From Leucobacter sp. UCMA 4100 (GTDB lineage Bacteria; Actinomycetota; Actinomycetes; Actinomycetales; Microbacteriaceae), in the NCBI RefSeq assembly GCF_027853335.1, contig NZ_JAFEUS010000002.1:434001-498000 (forward strand): DNA of 64,000 bases, in the 5' to 3' direction. The notes under the pieces were generated by a model. The model searched no databases, had not been told where the DNA came from, and saw only the letters and a program-made list of their open reading frames with translations. Each line of letters opens with the position of its first letter. Position 1 is the first letter of the stretch. Both the position numbers and the translations under genes were made by a program. Positions 1-9,888 of this stretch are shown piece after piece.

Positions 1-599
1 TGCAAGTATTCGGGCTCGATGCCCGCTTCACGGAGCGCGACGATCGCGCGCTCGAACTGCTCCTGCTGCAGGCGGTCTTCGGTGTCGTTGGTGTTCGAGA
101 TGTGTGTGAACATGCCACGCACCTTGACCAGGCCTTCGTTTTCAAGCTGCTTCGCGCGCGCAAAGAGTGATGGCCAGTCTTCGGGTGAGGCGCCATTACG
201 GCTGAGTCCGGTGTCAAGCTTCAGGTGCAGCTCAGCAACCTTGCCAGCTTTCGCCGCAGCCGCAGCGAGGCGCTCAAGCTGAGATTCAAAACCGATTGCG
301 AGCGTAATATCTCGGGCAACGACCTCGTCGAAGTCGCTCGAAGGCCCGTGAATCCAGCACAGCACCGGGGCGGTGATGCCGCCATCGCGCAGCGCGTAGG
401 CCTCTGAGAGGTCGGCTACACCGAGCATCGTCGCGCCCGCTTCGAGGGCGGCTTGCCCAACGGGAACCGCGCCGTGGCCATATGCGTTGGCTTTCACCAC
501 GATGATCACGTTGCCCCCCGTGCGGTTCTTAATGAACTGCACGTTGTGACGAATCGCGTCGAGTGAAACTTCTGCGGTGCGCAGTGCGCTGCCGGTCAT
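1..599 (-). CDS. alr: Alanine racemase, N-terminal part (runs off window)
   Basis: PLP enzyme that interconverts L- and D-alanine, supplying D-Ala for peptidoglycan. About 199 N-terminal residues are visible. They include the PLP-lysine motif VVKANAYGHG (Lys36), then a TIM-barrel pattern with GVADLSEAYALR and KLDTGLSRNG. The ATG at 597-599 lies only 2 nt after the acpS stop, so acpS and alr are probably co-transcribed. The C-terminal domain, with the catalytic Tyr, lies beyond base 1. The frame is open to the window edge. Confidence 0.95.
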   Translation of the reverse strand, partial: MTGSALRTAEVSLDAIRHNVQFIKNRTGGNVIIVVKANAYGHGAVPVGQAALEAGATMLGVADLSEAYALRDGGITAPVLCWIHGPSSDFDEVVARDITLAIGFESQLERLAAAAAKAGKVAELHLKLDTGLSRNGASPEDWPSLFARAKQLENEGLVKVRGMFTHISNTNDTEDRLQQEQFERAIVALREAGIEPEYL

Positions 600-601
600 G
601 G

Positions 602-1006
602 CTATCTCTCTTTCCTACCGTATTCAATAATCACAAAGGCCGTTGCCACCCCACCGTCGTGGGTGAGTGATAGGTGCGGCCATGCATAACCTCGCTCGCC
701 CAGCACTGCGACGAGCTCCGGGGTCGCTGAGAAGGCAGGCTTCTCACCGCGTACCCGGAGCACCTCAAGGTCGTGCCAGTTAATGCCCTCAGAGCCCCCC
801 AGGGCTTTGATCAGCGCCTCTTTTGCGGCGAAACGGGCCGCGAGTGAACGGGTCGGTATCTCTCGCTCGTCTGGGGTGAAGAGCCGCTCGCGCAGAGCGG
901 GGGTTCGCGCCAGCTGTTTCTCAAAGCGTTGAATATCGACCGTGTCTACCCCAATTCCTGCCACAGCCGCGTGTGGCACGGCAGAAGACGAGGGTTCGGC
1001 ATGCAT
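602..1006 (-). CDS. acpS: Holo-[acyl-carrier-protein] synthase
   Basis: Transfers the 4'-phosphopantetheine arm of CoA to acyl carrier protein, activating it for fatty-acid synthesis. The protein has 134 residues, typical of the AcpS family. It shows the N-terminal metal-binding motif [12 protein letters not shown] (Asp21) and the second signature [14 protein letters not shown]. It is followed 2 nt later by alr. coaA, which makes the CoA precursor, is divergent on the other side, so two CoA-linked functions share one intergenic region (1007-1073). The first 15 residues look non-conserved and a later start is possible. Confidence 0.93.
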   Translation of the reverse strand: MHAEPSSSAVPHAAVAGIGVDTVDIQRFEKQLARTPALRERLFTPDEREIPTRSLAARFAAKEALIKALGGSEGINWHDLEVLRVRGEKPAFSATPELVAVLGERGYAWPHLSLTHDGGVATAFVIIEYGRKER

Positions 1007-1073
1007 GCCAACAGTTTATCGGCTCGGTAACGAGTGCGCGATGTCAGGAAGCATGTGGCACGATAGAAGCACT

Positions 1074-2039
1074 ATGTCTGGGCTAAATACTGACACCACA
1101 GCCATTGTCAAACACAGTGACGTGTCACCCTTTATTGAAATCAAACGCGACGAATGGGCGCGGCTCGCTGGCGAAACCCCGATGCCGCTCACCGAGAGCG
1201 AGATCGAAGCCTTCAGAGGGCTCGGGGTGAGCCTCGACCTCACCGAAGTCACTGAAATCTATCGACCCATCTCACGCCTCATCAATCAGTACGCAATCGG
1301 CGCCTACGAGATGCACCAGCGCACCCGCCAGTTTCTGCAACTCGAAGACAAGAAAACCCCCTACGTGATTGGCATCGCCGGCTCGGTCGCCGTCGGCAAG
1401 TCGACCGTTGCCCGCATTCTTCGCGATCTGCTTGCGAGATGGCCCGAGACCCCCCACGTGCAGCTCATCACGACCGACGGTTTTCTCTACTCGAACGCTG
1501 AGCTCGAGCGCCGGGGTATCGCACACCGCAAAGGCTTTCCAGAGTCATACGACCGCAAGAACCTGCTGCGCTTCGTCACGCAGGTCAAGAGCGGTGCTGC
1601 CGAGGCAGTGGTGCCGCACTACGACCACCTCATCTACGACATCGTTCCTGGCGAGCACACCGTCGTGAAGCAGCCAGACATTCTCATCGTCGAAGGACTC
1701 AACGTCTTGCAGCCGGCCTCAAACGAGCACCCAATCTCGGTGAGCGACCTCTTCGACTTCTCGATTTACGTTGACGCGCGAACAGCCGACATCGAACACT
1801 GGTTCACCGAGCGTTTCTTGAATCTCAAGGACCAGGCGTTTAGCGACCCCAACTCCCACTTCAAACGCTTCGCGGGTCTCAGCAACGACGAGGCCCGAGC
1901 CCTCTCGAAGGAATTTTGGCGTGGCATTAACGAGCCAAACCTCGTCGAGAACATTCGGCCCACCAGGGCACGCGCATCGTTGGTGTTGCGCAAGGGCCGC
2001 GATCATCGCGTGAACAAGGTGCTCCTGCGCAAGCTGTAG
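1074..2039 (+). CDS. coaA: Type I pantothenate kinase
   Basis: ATP-dependent phosphorylation of pantothenate, the first and controlling step of CoA synthesis. The protein has 321 residues from the ATG at 1074. The open frame runs further upstream, but there it overlaps the divergent acpS and is not conserved, so I use 1074. The Walker A motif GSVAVGKST is at residues 103-111. It is followed by [16 protein letters not shown] and the C-terminal [18 protein letters not shown] typical of prokaryotic CoaA. Family members are usually 310-320 residues long. Confidence 0.95.
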   Translation: MSGLNTDTTAIVKHSDVSPFIEIKRDEWARLAGETPMPLTESEIEAFRGLGVSLDLTEVTEIYRPISRLINQYAIGAYEMHQRTRQFLQLEDKKTPYVIGIAGSVAVGKSTVARILRDLLARWPETPHVQLITTDGFLYSNAELERRGIAHRKGFPESYDRKNLLRFVTQVKSGAAEAVVPHYDHLIYDIVPGEHTVVKQPDILIVEGLNVLQPASNEHPISVSDLFDFSIYVDARTADIEHWFTERFLNLKDQAFSDPNSHFKRFAGLSNDEARALSKEFWRGINEPNLVENIRPTRARASLVLRKGRDHRVNKVLLRKL

Positions 2040-2134
2040 TTGCGGCCTTGAGCGGCCCCTTTGACCCCTTGGCGCTCCCGTGCAAGCCTGGAATGAGTGC
2101 CCAGGCGACTACAGACGACTGAGGGGAGAGTGCC

Positions 2135-2467
2135 GTGATGACCACTGAGGAGCAACGAACAGCGACGCAGGGCGAGCGTGGCTTGCTTCGTTCCACCCCC
2201 GCCGCCCCGGTCATCGCTGCCCTGCTCATTGTTGCCGCGATTTCGCTCGGGCACACCGTGCTTCAGCACTTCGTGAACACCGGCATCCCCGAGAACCCCT
2301 TTATCGGCACACTAGCGCTCGCACTCGCCATCGCGCTGTATGCCTTCACGCGAGCCCGAAGGCACCGCTTTTGGCGCGATCGGCCAGCGCTTACCGTGGT
2401 ACTCCTGCTCGTGATATTCGCGGTGCTCACCGTGGCGCAACTCGCAGTACTGCGCATGCTCCCGTAG
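2135..2467 (+). CDS. Small membrane protein, unknown function
   Basis: 110 residues with a polar N-terminus of about 20 residues and three hydrophobic segments, beginning near APVIAALLIVAA, FIGTLALALAIAL and ALTVVLLLVIFAV. It is probably a three-pass membrane protein. A GAGGGGAG ribosome-binding site precedes two adjacent starts, GTG 2135 and ATG 2138; the spacing slightly favours GTG. It lies 95 nt after coaA on the same strand and before a bidirectional terminator shared with glmM. I recognise no domain. Confidence 0.7.
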   Translation: MMTTEEQRTATQGERGLLRSTPAAPVIAALLIVAAISLGHTVLQHFVNTGIPENPFIGTLALALAIALYAFTRARRHRFWRDRPALTVVLLLVIFAVLTVAQLAVLRMLP

Positions 2468-2488
2468 GGCGGGCGCGATCCGCATCAA

Positions 2489-2527
2489 AAAAGCCCGCGG
2501 CCACCAAACCGGTGATCGCGGGCTTTT
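2489..2527. terminator. Bidirectional rho-independent terminator
   Basis: Perfect 11-bp stem: AAAAGCCCGCG at 2489-2499 pairs with CGCGGGCTTTT at 2517-2527. The flanking A/T runs work for both strands. It separates the convergent small membrane gene and glmM. Confidence 0.85.
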
Positions 2528-2538
2528 GTCGTTGACTG

Positions 2539-3888
2539 CTAGATTGCGAGGCGCTCTTTCACGACCTGCGCGAGATCGTTTGCGAGCTGCTCGGCGACTT
2601 CCTGTGTCGCCGCCTCAACCATGACACGCACGACGGGCTCGGTTCCCGAGGGCCGCAGGAGCACGCGCCCCTGCCCCGCGAGCGCCGCCTCAGCCTGGTA
2701 GATAGCCTGGCCAAGCAACTCGTCACCGTGCACACGCGTGCGGTCGACGCCGCGAACATTCACGAGCACCTGCGGATACACCGTCATGCATTCTGCGAGC
2801 TGCCCGAGCGTCTTACCAGAGCGAACTACCTCGGCCGCGAGGTGCAGCCCGGTGAGAATGCCGTCGCCGGTCGTCGCGTAGTCGCTCATGATGACGTGAC
2901 CCGATTGCTCGCCACCGAGCGTATAGCCGTGCTCGTTGATCGACTCAAGCACGTATCGGTCGCCGACGTTCGTTTGCACGACGTCAATGCCATTATCGGC
3001 CATCGCGAGCTTCAGACCAAGGTTGCTCATCACGGTCGCGACGAGCGTGTTCTCAGCAAGCTTGCCGCGCTGCGACATCGAGAGCGCCAGAATCGCCATG
3101 ATCTTGTCACCATCGACCACGTTACCGTCGCCATCGATCGCGAGGCAGCGGTCTGCATCGCCATCGTGCGCAATACCGAGGTCAGCCCCCGACTGCTTCA
3201 CCGTTTCGATGAGCTGTTCGAGGTGTGTCGAGCCAATGCCGTCGTTGATGTTGAAGCCATCGGGATCGTTCCCGATCACGGTCACCTTCGCACCAGCCGC
3301 GTGAAACACATCGGGTGAAATACCTGCAGCGGCGCCGTGGGCGCAGTCGAGCGCAACGTGAACGCCCTCGAGGCTCAGCCCTTCGAGGGTTCCAAGAAGG
3401 TGTACGAGGTAGCGATCTTCAGCATCGGCGAAGCGACGAATGCGGCCAACCTCACGGCCGGTCGTGCCCACGAGCGGGCCGGCCATTGCCGCCTCGATCT
3501 CGTCTTCGACATCGTCGGCCAGCTTCTTACCGCCCTCGGCAAAGAACTTAATGCCATTATCGGGTGCTGGGTTGTGCGATGCCGAAATCATGACACCGAA
3601 GTCGGCCCCGGTATCGGCCACGAGATATGCGGCTGCGGGGGTCGGAATCACTCCGGCTTCGAGCACGTCAACGCCCGCTGCTGCGAGGCCTGACGCGACT
3701 GCCGCCGCAATGAACTCTCCCGAAACACGGGGGTCACGCGCAACGACGGCAGTAGCACGACGGCTCTCGGCCCGGGCATTCCGCCCGAGCACGAGAGCCG
3801 CTGCGTGTGCGAGGTGGAGGGCCAGCTCGGCGGTCACATCGACGCCAGCCAGCCCCCTCACACCATCGGTACCAAAAAGTCGTACCAT
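2539..3888 (-). CDS. glmM: Phosphoglucosamine mutase
   Basis: Converts glucosamine-6-phosphate to glucosamine-1-phosphate on the route to UDP-GlcNAc for the cell wall. It has 449 residues, the normal GlmM length. Visible motifs are N-terminal LFGTDGVRG, the phosphoserine loop [13 protein letters not shown], the metal-binding DGDADRC, GGEQSGH, and the C-terminal phosphate-binding [12 protein letters not shown]. It starts 20 nt after rpsI and is probably read from the rplM-rpsI transcript, a common actinobacterial arrangement. Confidence 0.97.
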   Translation of the reverse strand: MVRLFGTDGVRGLAGVDVTAELALHLAHAAALVLGRNARAESRRATAVVARDPRVSGEFIAAAVASGLAAAGVDVLEAGVIPTPAAAYLVADTGADFGVMISASHNPAPDNGIKFFAEGGKKLADDVEDEIEAAMAGPLVGTTGREVGRIRRFADAEDRYLVHLLGTLEGLSLEGVHVALDCAHGAAAGISPDVFHAAGAKVTVIGNDPDGFNINDGIGSTHLEQLIETVKQSGADLGIAHDGDADRCLAIDGDGNVVDGDKIMAILALSMSQRGKLAENTLVATVMSNLGLKLAMADNGIDVVQTNVGDRYVLESINEHGYTLGGEQSGHVIMSDYATTGDGILTGLHLAAEVVRSGKTLGQLAECMTVYPQVLVNVRGVDRTRVHGDELLGQAIYQAEAALAGQGRVLLRPSGTEPVVRVMVEAATQEVAEQLANDLAQVVKERLAI

Positions 3889-3908
3889 GTCTGCACTCCG
3901 ACGCGTGG

Positions 3909-4388
3909 TTAGCGCTTCGAGTACTGTGGAGCCTTACGTGCCTTCTTGAGGCCGGCCTTCTTGCGTTCCTTGATACGAGCGTCGCGGCTGAGGAAGCCGG
4001 CCTTCTTGAGCGAAGGACGGTTGTGCTCAACGTCGATCTCGTTCAGGGCGCGAGCGATGGCGAGACGCAGTGCGCCTGCCTGGCCCGAGGGGCCGCCGCC
4101 GTCGATGATCGCGACGACGTCGTATGCGCCTGCGAGCTCGAGCACCGTGAAGGGGTCGTTGATGAGCTGCTGGTGCAGCTTGTTCGGGAAGTACTCTGAG
4201 AGCTCACGGCCGTTGACCGTGATGGTGCCTGAACCCGGGGTAACGCGTGCACGGGCAACAGCCTGCTTGCGACGGCCAACGCCTGCGCCAGCCACGGTGA
4301 GCGCGGGGCGAGGGGTTGAAGCGACAGCTGCCTCAGCAGGCGTCTCGGTGGTGTAGCTCTCGGCTACTACGGTTTCTTCGGTAGTCAC
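3909..4388 (-). CDS. rpsI: 30S ribosomal protein S9
   Basis: Small-subunit head protein whose C-terminal tail reaches P-site tRNA. It has 159 residues. The conserved body starts near [17 protein letters not shown] and ends in the diagnostic [12 protein letters not shown]. About 30 extra Thr/Glu/Ala-rich residues precede the conserved core, as in many actinobacterial S9 proteins. It follows rplM by 35 nt in the usual L13-S9 pair. Confidence 0.97.
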   Translation of the reverse strand: MTTEETVVAESYTTETPAEAAVASTPRPALTVAGAGVGRRKQAVARARVTPGSGTITVNGRELSEYFPNKLHQQLINDPFTVLELAGAYDVVAIIDGGGPSGQAGALRLAIARALNEIDVEHNRPSLKKAGFLSRDARIKERKKAGLKKARKAPQYSKR

Positions 4389-4423
4389 GTTGTTTTCCTT
4401 AATCTTGATCGATGACGGCGCGA

Positions 4424-4870
4424 CTACTGCGCGACCTGAGAAATGGTGTACTGGGTCGGCTGCTGAGCAGCGTGTGGGTGCTCAGCACCCTGGTAAACCT
4501 TCAGCTTCTTGATGATCTGTGCACCGAGCTTGTTCTTAGGAAGCATGCCGCGGATCGCCTTCTCAATGGCGCGCTCCGGGTTTTCGTCGAGCAGCTGCGT
4601 GTAGGTCACTGAACGCAGGCCACCGGGGTAACCCGAGTGACGGTAGGCGCGCTTGGTAGCGGCCTTGTTGTTGGTGAGCACAACCTTTTCGGCGTTCACA
4701 ATGATGACGTGGTCGCCCATGTCCATGTGGGGTGCGAAGGTGGTCTTGTGCTTGCCGCGCAGCAGTGCTGCTGCCTGCGAAGCGAGGCGGCCGAGCACAA
4801 CGTCAGTAGCGTCAATCACGAGCCAGTCGTGAGTCACGTCTGCGGCTTTGGGCGTGTATGTGGTAGTCAC
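4424..4870 (-). CDS. rplM: 50S ribosomal protein L13
   Basis: Early-assembly large-subunit protein. The reading frame extends further upstream, but the conserved N-terminus [20 protein letters not shown] begins at a GTG at 4868-4870, giving 148 residues (family about 147). An AAGAAAG ribosome-binding site lies just upstream. Motifs are [23 protein letters not shown] and [13 protein letters not shown]. It is the first gene of rplM-rpsI-glmM. The leader carries a 16-nt palindrome at 4924-4939 that could fold, but I cannot assign it to a known L13 leader. Confidence 0.95.
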   Translation of the reverse strand: MTTTYTPKAADVTHDWLVIDATDVVLGRLASQAAALLRGKHKTTFAPHMDMGDHVIIVNAEKVVLTNNKAATKRAYRHSGYPGGLRSVTYTQLLDENPERAIEKAIRGMLPKNKLGAQIIKKLKVYQGAEHPHAAQQPTQYTISQVAQ

Positions 4871-5196
4871 AATACTGCTTTCTTGTCGGAATGGAGGTGT
4901 TCGTGTATCCCACTCCATGGCGATTTCTCTCGAGAGAAAAAGCACCTGCGGAGGTCTCAACATTCACAGTATGCATTTTGATACGCATACCAACGAACAA
5001 CTCTAGCACACGCGGTGCCGCGGCCGCGAGCTGCTCGGCGCGGTCTCGCCGCTGCACGCCGATTTCGCGTTTACTTGACGAAAAGCAGGGTGTTTTCGCC
5101 CCAACACCCTGCTTTTCGTCAAGTGGATCCCCGCGCGCGGCCCAAACCTCAGCGCGCGGCCGAAACCGCCACCGCCCGAAACCGCCACCCACGTGC
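4871..5196. other. Intergenic region between truA and rplM
   Basis: 326 nt without a convincing gene. From the rplM side it holds the presumed rplM promoter and leader, with the palindrome TTTCTCTCGAGAGAAA at 4924-4939. Next comes a perfect long inverted repeat (5073-5124, listed separately). Next to the truA stop is a G/C-rich stretch in which CGCGCGGCC and GAAACCGCCACC each occur twice (about 5133-5190). No confident -35/-10 pair was found. Confidence 0.6.
5073..5124. repeat. Perfect 22-bp inverted repeat (REP-like hairpin)
   Basis: The left arm 5073-5094 (begins ACTTGACGAAAAGCAGGG) is the exact reverse complement of the right arm 5103-5124, separated by the 8-nt loop TTCGCCCC. No T run follows on either side. 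It lies downstream of truA and upstream of rplM on the minus strand. It could be a terminator without a U tract, a REP-like extragenic palindrome, or the remnant of a miniature mobile element. Confidence 0.85.
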
Positions 5197-6075
5197 TCAG
5201 CCGAGAATTTCCGAGGCTAGCGGATCGCGCCTCGCACGCGTCACCGCAGCCCGTGCCGCGAGCCCGGCATCTTCGGGGTACTCCACGCCGACGAGCGTAA
5301 GGCCGTGCGCAGGCATGACCGGGATGCTGCTCGAGCGCTTCCGTTCGGCCGTGAGCTGCTGCAGCTGATCAACCGTCAGCTTGCCAGCCCCCACCGCGAG
5401 CACCCCGCCAACGAGCGAGCGCACCATCGAGTGGCAGAAGGCGTCGGCGTGAATCGTTGCGGCGAGCACCCCGTCGGCACGTTCGGCCCACGTAAAGTCA
5501 ATGAGCGTGCGCACGGCAGTTGAGCCCTCGCGCGCCTTGCAAAAGCTCGTGAAGTCCTGGAGGCCAAGGAGCGTGAGCGATGCTGTTCGGGTCGCATCAA
5601 CATCGATCTCGTCGCCGAGCGCAACAACGCAGTGACGCAGCAGCGGGTTAACGGGCACTCCCCTCGGCGACACGAGGTATTCATAGGTTCGCGAGAGCGC
5701 AGCAAATCTCGCGTCGAACCCCTCCGGCGCGAGATTCACGGCATGAACGATGAGGTCGCCCGCGTCAAAGCGCTTGAGCGCGCCGTTCAGCTTGCGTGCC
5801 GCTCCCCCGACACTCGCGCTCCTGCCGGCAAGCTTTGCGCACTCGACCTCAGTCACCTCGACGTGGCAGGTCTGGCCCGTCGCGTGCACCCCGGCGTCGG
5901 TCCTTCCCGCAACCGTCACGGTGACCTCGTCAGGTTCTCTGCGCACGACCATAGCGATCGCCCGTTCAAGCTCGCCCTGCACCGTGCGCAGTCCGGGTTG
6001 CTTGGCCCAGCCCGAAAAGTGCGTGCCATCGTAGGCGAGGTCAATTCTCAACCGAACCTGACCGTCTGCCCGCAT
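5197..6075 (-). CDS. truA: tRNA pseudouridine(38-40) synthase
   Basis: Isomerises uridines 38-40 in the tRNA anticodon arm. It has 292 residues from the ATG at 6073-6075, chosen because AAAGAGGTG lies just upstream and homology begins at RLRIDLAYDGTHFSGWAKQP. The catalytic Asp60 is in AGRTDAGVHATGQ. The later signature FCHSMVRSLVGGVLAVG is present. truA commonly follows rplQ in actinobacteria; here a divergent acyltransferase gene lies between rplQ and truA. Confidence 0.95.
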   Translation of the reverse strand: MRADGQVRLRIDLAYDGTHFSGWAKQPGLRTVQGELERAIAMVVRREPDEVTVTVAGRTDAGVHATGQTCHVEVTEVECAKLAGRSASVGGAARKLNGALKRFDAGDLIVHAVNLAPEGFDARFAALSRTYEYLVSPRGVPVNPLLRHCVVALGDEIDVDATRTASLTLLGLQDFTSFCKAREGSTAVRTLIDFTWAERADGVLAATIHADAFCHSMVRSLVGGVLAVGAGKLTVDQLQQLTAERKRSSSIPVMPAHGLTLVGVEYPEDAGLAARAAVTRARRDPLASEILG

Positions 6076-6168
6076 GCCTCGCACCTCTTTCGCGTATGAT
6101 GAATCGTTGCACAATAGCCCCACTCTACCGCCAAGCGTGGGGCCGAGCTACGAAGGATCCGCCCAAGA

Positions 6169-8121
6169 ATGCACGACACCAAACGCCAGCAGCGGCTCGG
6201 CGGCCTCGACGGTCTTCGCGCCATCGCGGTGGGTCTCGTGCTTGTCTACCACCTCTTCCCGCCCCTCATGCCCGGCGGTTTTCTCGGCGTTGACGTCTTT
6301 TTCGCGATCTCAGGCTTTCTCATCGCGACGCTGCTCATGCGTGAGCACGATAGCAAGGGGCACATCAACCTCGCCGACTTCTGGCGGCGGCGCGCGAGAC
6401 GCCTCCTGCCAGCCCTCGGCCTCGTCGTTGCCGTCACAACCGCCGCGAGCTTCATCGTCGGCGGCGACCTGCTGTATCACATACGTCAGCAGGTCATTGG
6501 CGCCCTGTTGTTTGTTTCGAACTGGGTCTTCATCGCCTTCGGCACCGACTACTTCGCGCAAGACACCCCTGAACTCCTACGTAACGCCTGGTCGCTCGCG
6601 ATCGAAGAGCAGTTCTACCTCTTGCTACCGCTCGTACTCATCGTGCTGTTGCGCCGCTCGCGCAAGGTGCTCGTGGTCACGGTGTTCACGCTGCTCGGGG
6701 CCGGATCAGCCTGGCTCATGTGGCATTACAGCCTCGCGGGCGTCGACGCGACCCGCATTTACTTCGGCTCAGACTCGCACGTGTTCGGGTTGCTCTTCGG
6801 CGTAGCCCTCTCCGCCCTGCTCCACCGGCCGCGCATGAATGCCGCCGCCCCCGCCTCGCTCACGAGGCCTCAGGCCATCGTGAATACCGTGATCGTGGTC
6901 GCGGGCCTTAGCTGCTTCATGTGGCTCAGCCTCACCCTCGTCGAGGGCTCTGCCGAGAGCTTCGAGGGCGGCTTCCAGCTCGCCACGCTCGCAGCGCTCG
7001 TGACCGTCGCGGCGGTGACGAGGCCGGGTGCCCCACTCGCGCGTGTACTCGACATGCGCCCACTCGCATACATCGGTGAGCGATCATACGGCATATATCT
7101 CTGGCATTGGCCTGTGCTGCTGCTCGTGCGGCAATCACTCGGACCTGCTGCAGGTCTCACCACGCCAGTTTGGGTCATCGGCGTGGTGACCCTCGTCATC
7201 ACCCTCGCGGCCGCAGGCCTCTCATACCGGTTCGTCGAGACCCCTATTCGGCGCTATGGCCTGCGCACCTCGTGGAACGCTTTCTGGGGCGCCCTCGCTG
7301 GCCGCATGTCACGGCCAGTCACCAAACGCAGGGCTCTCACGGTCTTTAGCATCACGTTTCTCGCCGTGCCGCTCGTCGGTGGCGCGCTTCTCACCGCGCC
7401 TAACCGCACGAGTAGCGAGGAAGCAATCGAGCGTGGTCGCGAGGCGACCCAGTCAGCCCCTCAAGGGGCAGAGGGCACGCAGCCAAATGCAGACGCGCAA
7501 GCCCCTGCAGACGCTTTTCAAGCGGGCCCAGAGGCCAAGAAGAGCCCCCCGACTGATGGCGCTACCGACGACGCTACCGCTGCCGCAGAAACAACCCCAC
7601 AACAGCTCAATCACGGGCTCGACCTCACCGCCGTCGGCGACTCGGTCATGCTCGCGAGTGCTCCCGAGCTCAGCGACGCCTTCGCCGGTGTCGACATTGA
7701 CGCCGAAGTTTCACGCGGGCTCGGCTATGCCGTCTGGTACGTCGAAGAGCTCGCACAGGCTGGCTCGCTGCGCCCCATTCTCGTGATCGGTCTTGGCACC
7801 AACGGGCCTATCTCTGACGATGATCTCACCGCCATCGCCCAGATCGCCGAAAAACGCCGCATCATTCTCGTCAATGCTTACGCCGACCGCTGGTGGGTTC
7901 CCGAGGTCAATGAGCAGCTCACTGCCTTCGCAGACGAGCACCGCGGTGTTGTCGTCGCCGACTGGAACGGCAGCATTGCCCCCCACCCCGAGCTGCTCGC
8001 TGGTGACCTCGTGCACCCCCACCCCGAGGGCGGCGAGGTCTACGCCACGGCGATCGCCAACGCAATCGATGAGCTCAATGCGCAAGATGAACGCATCGGT
8101 TTCGGAGTTCCCCGCCGCTAA
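6169..8121 (+). CDS. Acyltransferase family 3 / SGNH two-domain membrane protein (OafA-like)
   Basis: 650 residues. Residues 5 to about 390 form the multi-pass acyltransferase-3 domain, with GGLDGLRAIAVGLVLVYH, FFAISGFLI, RRARRLLPAL and AWSLAIEEQFYLLLPL. After a polar linker rich in Ala, Pro and Gln (about 410-480), a C-terminal SGNH-hydrolase-like domain follows, with VGDSVMLAS (GDS block), GLGTNG and a C-terminal D-x-x-H in DLVHPHPEGG. This architecture O-acylates cell-surface glycans or peptidoglycan (OafA/OatA type). The substrate cannot be read from sequence. GAAGGA precedes the ATG. Confidence 0.93.
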   Translation: MHDTKRQQRLGGLDGLRAIAVGLVLVYHLFPPLMPGGFLGVDVFFAISGFLIATLLMREHDSKGHINLADFWRRRARRLLPALGLVVAVTTAASFIVGGDLLYHIRQQVIGALLFVSNWVFIAFGTDYFAQDTPELLRNAWSLAIEEQFYLLLPLVLIVLLRRSRKVLVVTVFTLLGAGSAWLMWHYSLAGVDATRIYFGSDSHVFGLLFGVALSALLHRPRMNAAAPASLTRPQAIVNTVIVVAGLSCFMWLSLTLVEGSAESFEGGFQLATLAALVTVAAVTRPGAPLARVLDMRPLAYIGERSYGIYLWHWPVLLLVRQSLGPAAGLTTPVWVIGVVTLVITLAAAGLSYRFVETPIRRYGLRTSWNAFWGALAGRMSRPVTKRRALTVFSITFLAVPLVGGALLTAPNRTSSEEAIERGREATQSAPQGAEGTQPNADAQAPADAFQAGPEAKKSPPTDGATDDATAAAETTPQQLNHGLDLTAVGDSVMLASAPELSDAFAGVDIDAEVSRGLGYAVWYVEELAQAGSLRPILVIGLGTNGPISDDDLTAIAQIAEKRRIILVNAYADRWWVPEVNEQLTAFADEHRGVVVADWNGSIAPHPELLAGDLVHPHPEGGEVYATAIANAIDELNAQDERIGFGVPRR

Positions 8122-8250
8122 CCGGAAACCAAGGCGGATCGCGGCCCTTGGCACCGCTCCCGCTAGCTCTCCCGCTGCAGCACGTCACCGCACGGTGTCG
8201 CTGCCAGGAACCTGCATGGTCTTTCGATGCTCCCGCCCTGGGTATGCAAA

Positions 8251-8278
8251 AGGGGCGGTAGCTTTCGCTACCGCCCCT
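8251..8278 (-). terminator. Terminator of the rpoA-rplQ transcript
   Basis: Perfect 12-bp stem AGGGGCGGTAGC / GCTACCGCCCCT with a 4-nt loop. On the minus strand it is followed by TTTTGC, just past the rplQ stop. It may also stop transcription arriving from the plus-strand acyltransferase gene. Confidence 0.9.
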
Positions 8279-8298
8279 CACACTCGAGTTCGAGAGAG

Positions 8299-8793
8299 TT
8301 ACTCAGCCTTCTCTTCGGCTGCTTCCTCTACCTGAACCTCTTCAGCGGGTGCTTCTTCTACCGCGGTCTCTTCGACGACCTCAGGAGCTGCCGCTTCAGC
8401 GGGAGCTGCCTTCTTCGCCTTCACCTTGGGCTGTACGGGCTCGAGAACGAGCTCGATAACCGCCATGGGAGCGTTGTCGCCCTTGCGGTAGCCGGTCTTG
8501 ATGATGCGAGTGTAGCCGCCCTGACGCTCCTCAACGAGGGGCGCGATCTCAGTGAAGAGCTCGTGAACGACCGTCTGATCACCGATCTGGCGCAGAACGC
8601 GACGGCGTGCTGCCAGGTCGCCGCGCTTTGCGAAGGTGATGAGTCGCTCAGCCACGGGCTGAAGACGCTTTGCCTTGGTCTCGGTGGTCTGAATGCTCTT
8701 GTGAGTGAAGAGCTGAGCCGCCATGTTGTTGAGCAGAAGACGCTCGTGGGCTGGGCCGCCCCCGAGACGTGGACCCTTGCTGGGCTTTGCCAT
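8299..8793 (-). CDS. rplQ: 50S ribosomal protein L17
   Basis: Large-subunit protein near the exit tunnel. It has 164 residues. The conserved core, [20 protein letters not shown] through [21 protein letters not shown], ends around residue 118. The rest is an Ala/Glu/Val/Lys low-complexity tail typical of actinobacterial L17. It is the last gene of the alpha block, 43 nt after rpoA and ahead of a strong terminator. Confidence 0.96.
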   Translation of the reverse strand: MAKPSKGPRLGGGPAHERLLLNNMAAQLFTHKSIQTTETKAKRLQPVAERLITFAKRGDLAARRRVLRQIGDQTVVHELFTEIAPLVEERQGGYTRIIKTGYRKGDNAPMAVIELVLEPVQPKVKAKKAAPAEAAAPEVVEETAVEEAPAEEVQVEEAAEEKAE

Positions 8794-8836
8794 GATGTTC
8801 TCCGTAGATGTTTACGTCAGCGTGGCTGACAAACAG

Positions 8837-9823
8837 TTAGTTGTTGTCTTCTTCGTAGCTGTAGAAGTTCGCCCCGTCAAAACCGGGGACGGTGTCCTTC
8901 AGCGAGAGCCCCATCTCCTGGAGCTTGTCGCGTACCTCGAACACTGACTTCTGGCCAAAGTTACGAATGTTCATGAGCTGGCCCTCTGAGAGTGCAACAA
9001 GCTCTGAAACTGTGTTGATGCCTTCACGCTTCAAGCAGTTGTAGCTGCGAACCGAGAGGTCGAGATCTTCGATCGGGACCATGAGTTCGCCGTCAACAAC
9101 CTGCTCAACCGGGGCTGGCCCGATCTCAACACCCTCAGCCTGCGTGTTGAGCTCACGGGCAAGGCCGAAGAGTTCAACGAGCGTCGCGCCTGCTGATGCA
9201 ACTGCATCGCGGGGGCTGATCGCTGGCTTGCTCTCAACGTCGACCACGAGGCGGTCGAAGTCAGTGCGCTCACCGGCACGAGTTGCCTCGACACGGTAGG
9301 TCACTTTGAGAACGGGTGAGTAAATCGAGTCAACCGGAATACGGCCAACCTCTGCGTCTTCTTGACGGTTCTGGTTTGCCGAGACGTAGCCGCGGCCACG
9401 CTCGATCGTGAGCTCAAGCTCGAACTGCGCATCTTCGCCGAGCGTCGCAATAACGAGCTCGGGGTTGTGTACCTCGACGCCGGCAGGCGCTGAGATATCG
9501 GCAGCGGTAACTTCGCCCGAACCGGTCTTACGAAGGTAAGCGGTGATCGGCTCGTCGTGCTCGCTCGATACAACGAGATCCTTGATGTTCAGGATAATTT
9601 CAGTCACGTCTTCGGTCACGCCGGGAATCGTGGTGAACTCGTGTGCGACTCCCTCAAACCGAACGCTCGTCACCGACGCGCCAGGAATTGAAGAGAGAAG
9701 GGTACGACGAAGCGAGTTGCCAAGGGTGTAACCGAAGCCCGGCTCGAGGGGTTCGATCACGAAACGTGAACGGAACTCTGAGATGGGCTCTTCGGTGAGT
9801 GTTGGTCGCTGTGCAATGAGCAC
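8837..9823 (-). CDS. rpoA: RNA polymerase alpha subunit
   Basis: Scaffold of RNA polymerase assembly. It has 328 residues. The N-terminal dimerisation domain shows [22 protein letters not shown]. The C-terminal domain has [17 protein letters not shown]-type helices, here [18 protein letters not shown], followed by [15 protein letters not shown], which contacts UP-element DNA and activators. It is separated from rpsK by a 103-nt gap with a strong hairpin. The rpsD gene that often sits between rpsK and rpoA is absent. Confidence 0.97.
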   Translation of the reverse strand: MLIAQRPTLTEEPISEFRSRFVIEPLEPGFGYTLGNSLRRTLLSSIPGASVTSVRFEGVAHEFTTIPGVTEDVTEIILNIKDLVVSSEHDEPITAYLRKTGSGEVTAADISAPAGVEVHNPELVIATLGEDAQFELELTIERGRGYVSANQNRQEDAEVGRIPVDSIYSPVLKVTYRVEATRAGERTDFDRLVVDVESKPAISPRDAVASAGATLVELFGLARELNTQAEGVEIGPAPVEQVVDGELMVPIEDLDLSVRSYNCLKREGINTVSELVALSEGQLMNIRNFGQKSVFEVRDKLQEMGLSLKDTVPGFDGANFYSYEEDNN

Positions 9824-9888
9824 GATGTATTTCCTTTCGTTCAGAGTCCGCTATATGACTCTTGAAAACGGTTGAAAAGCGGGAGGAA

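Noticed and set aside
2728-3318. 196-codon open frame antisense to glmM
   Set aside because: Shadow frame of a high-GC gene; glmM is full length and conserved on the other strand.
5073-5124. Simple rho-independent terminator of truA
   Set aside because: No T run on the minus strand and the stem is far longer than the other terminators here, so I list it as a repeat instead.
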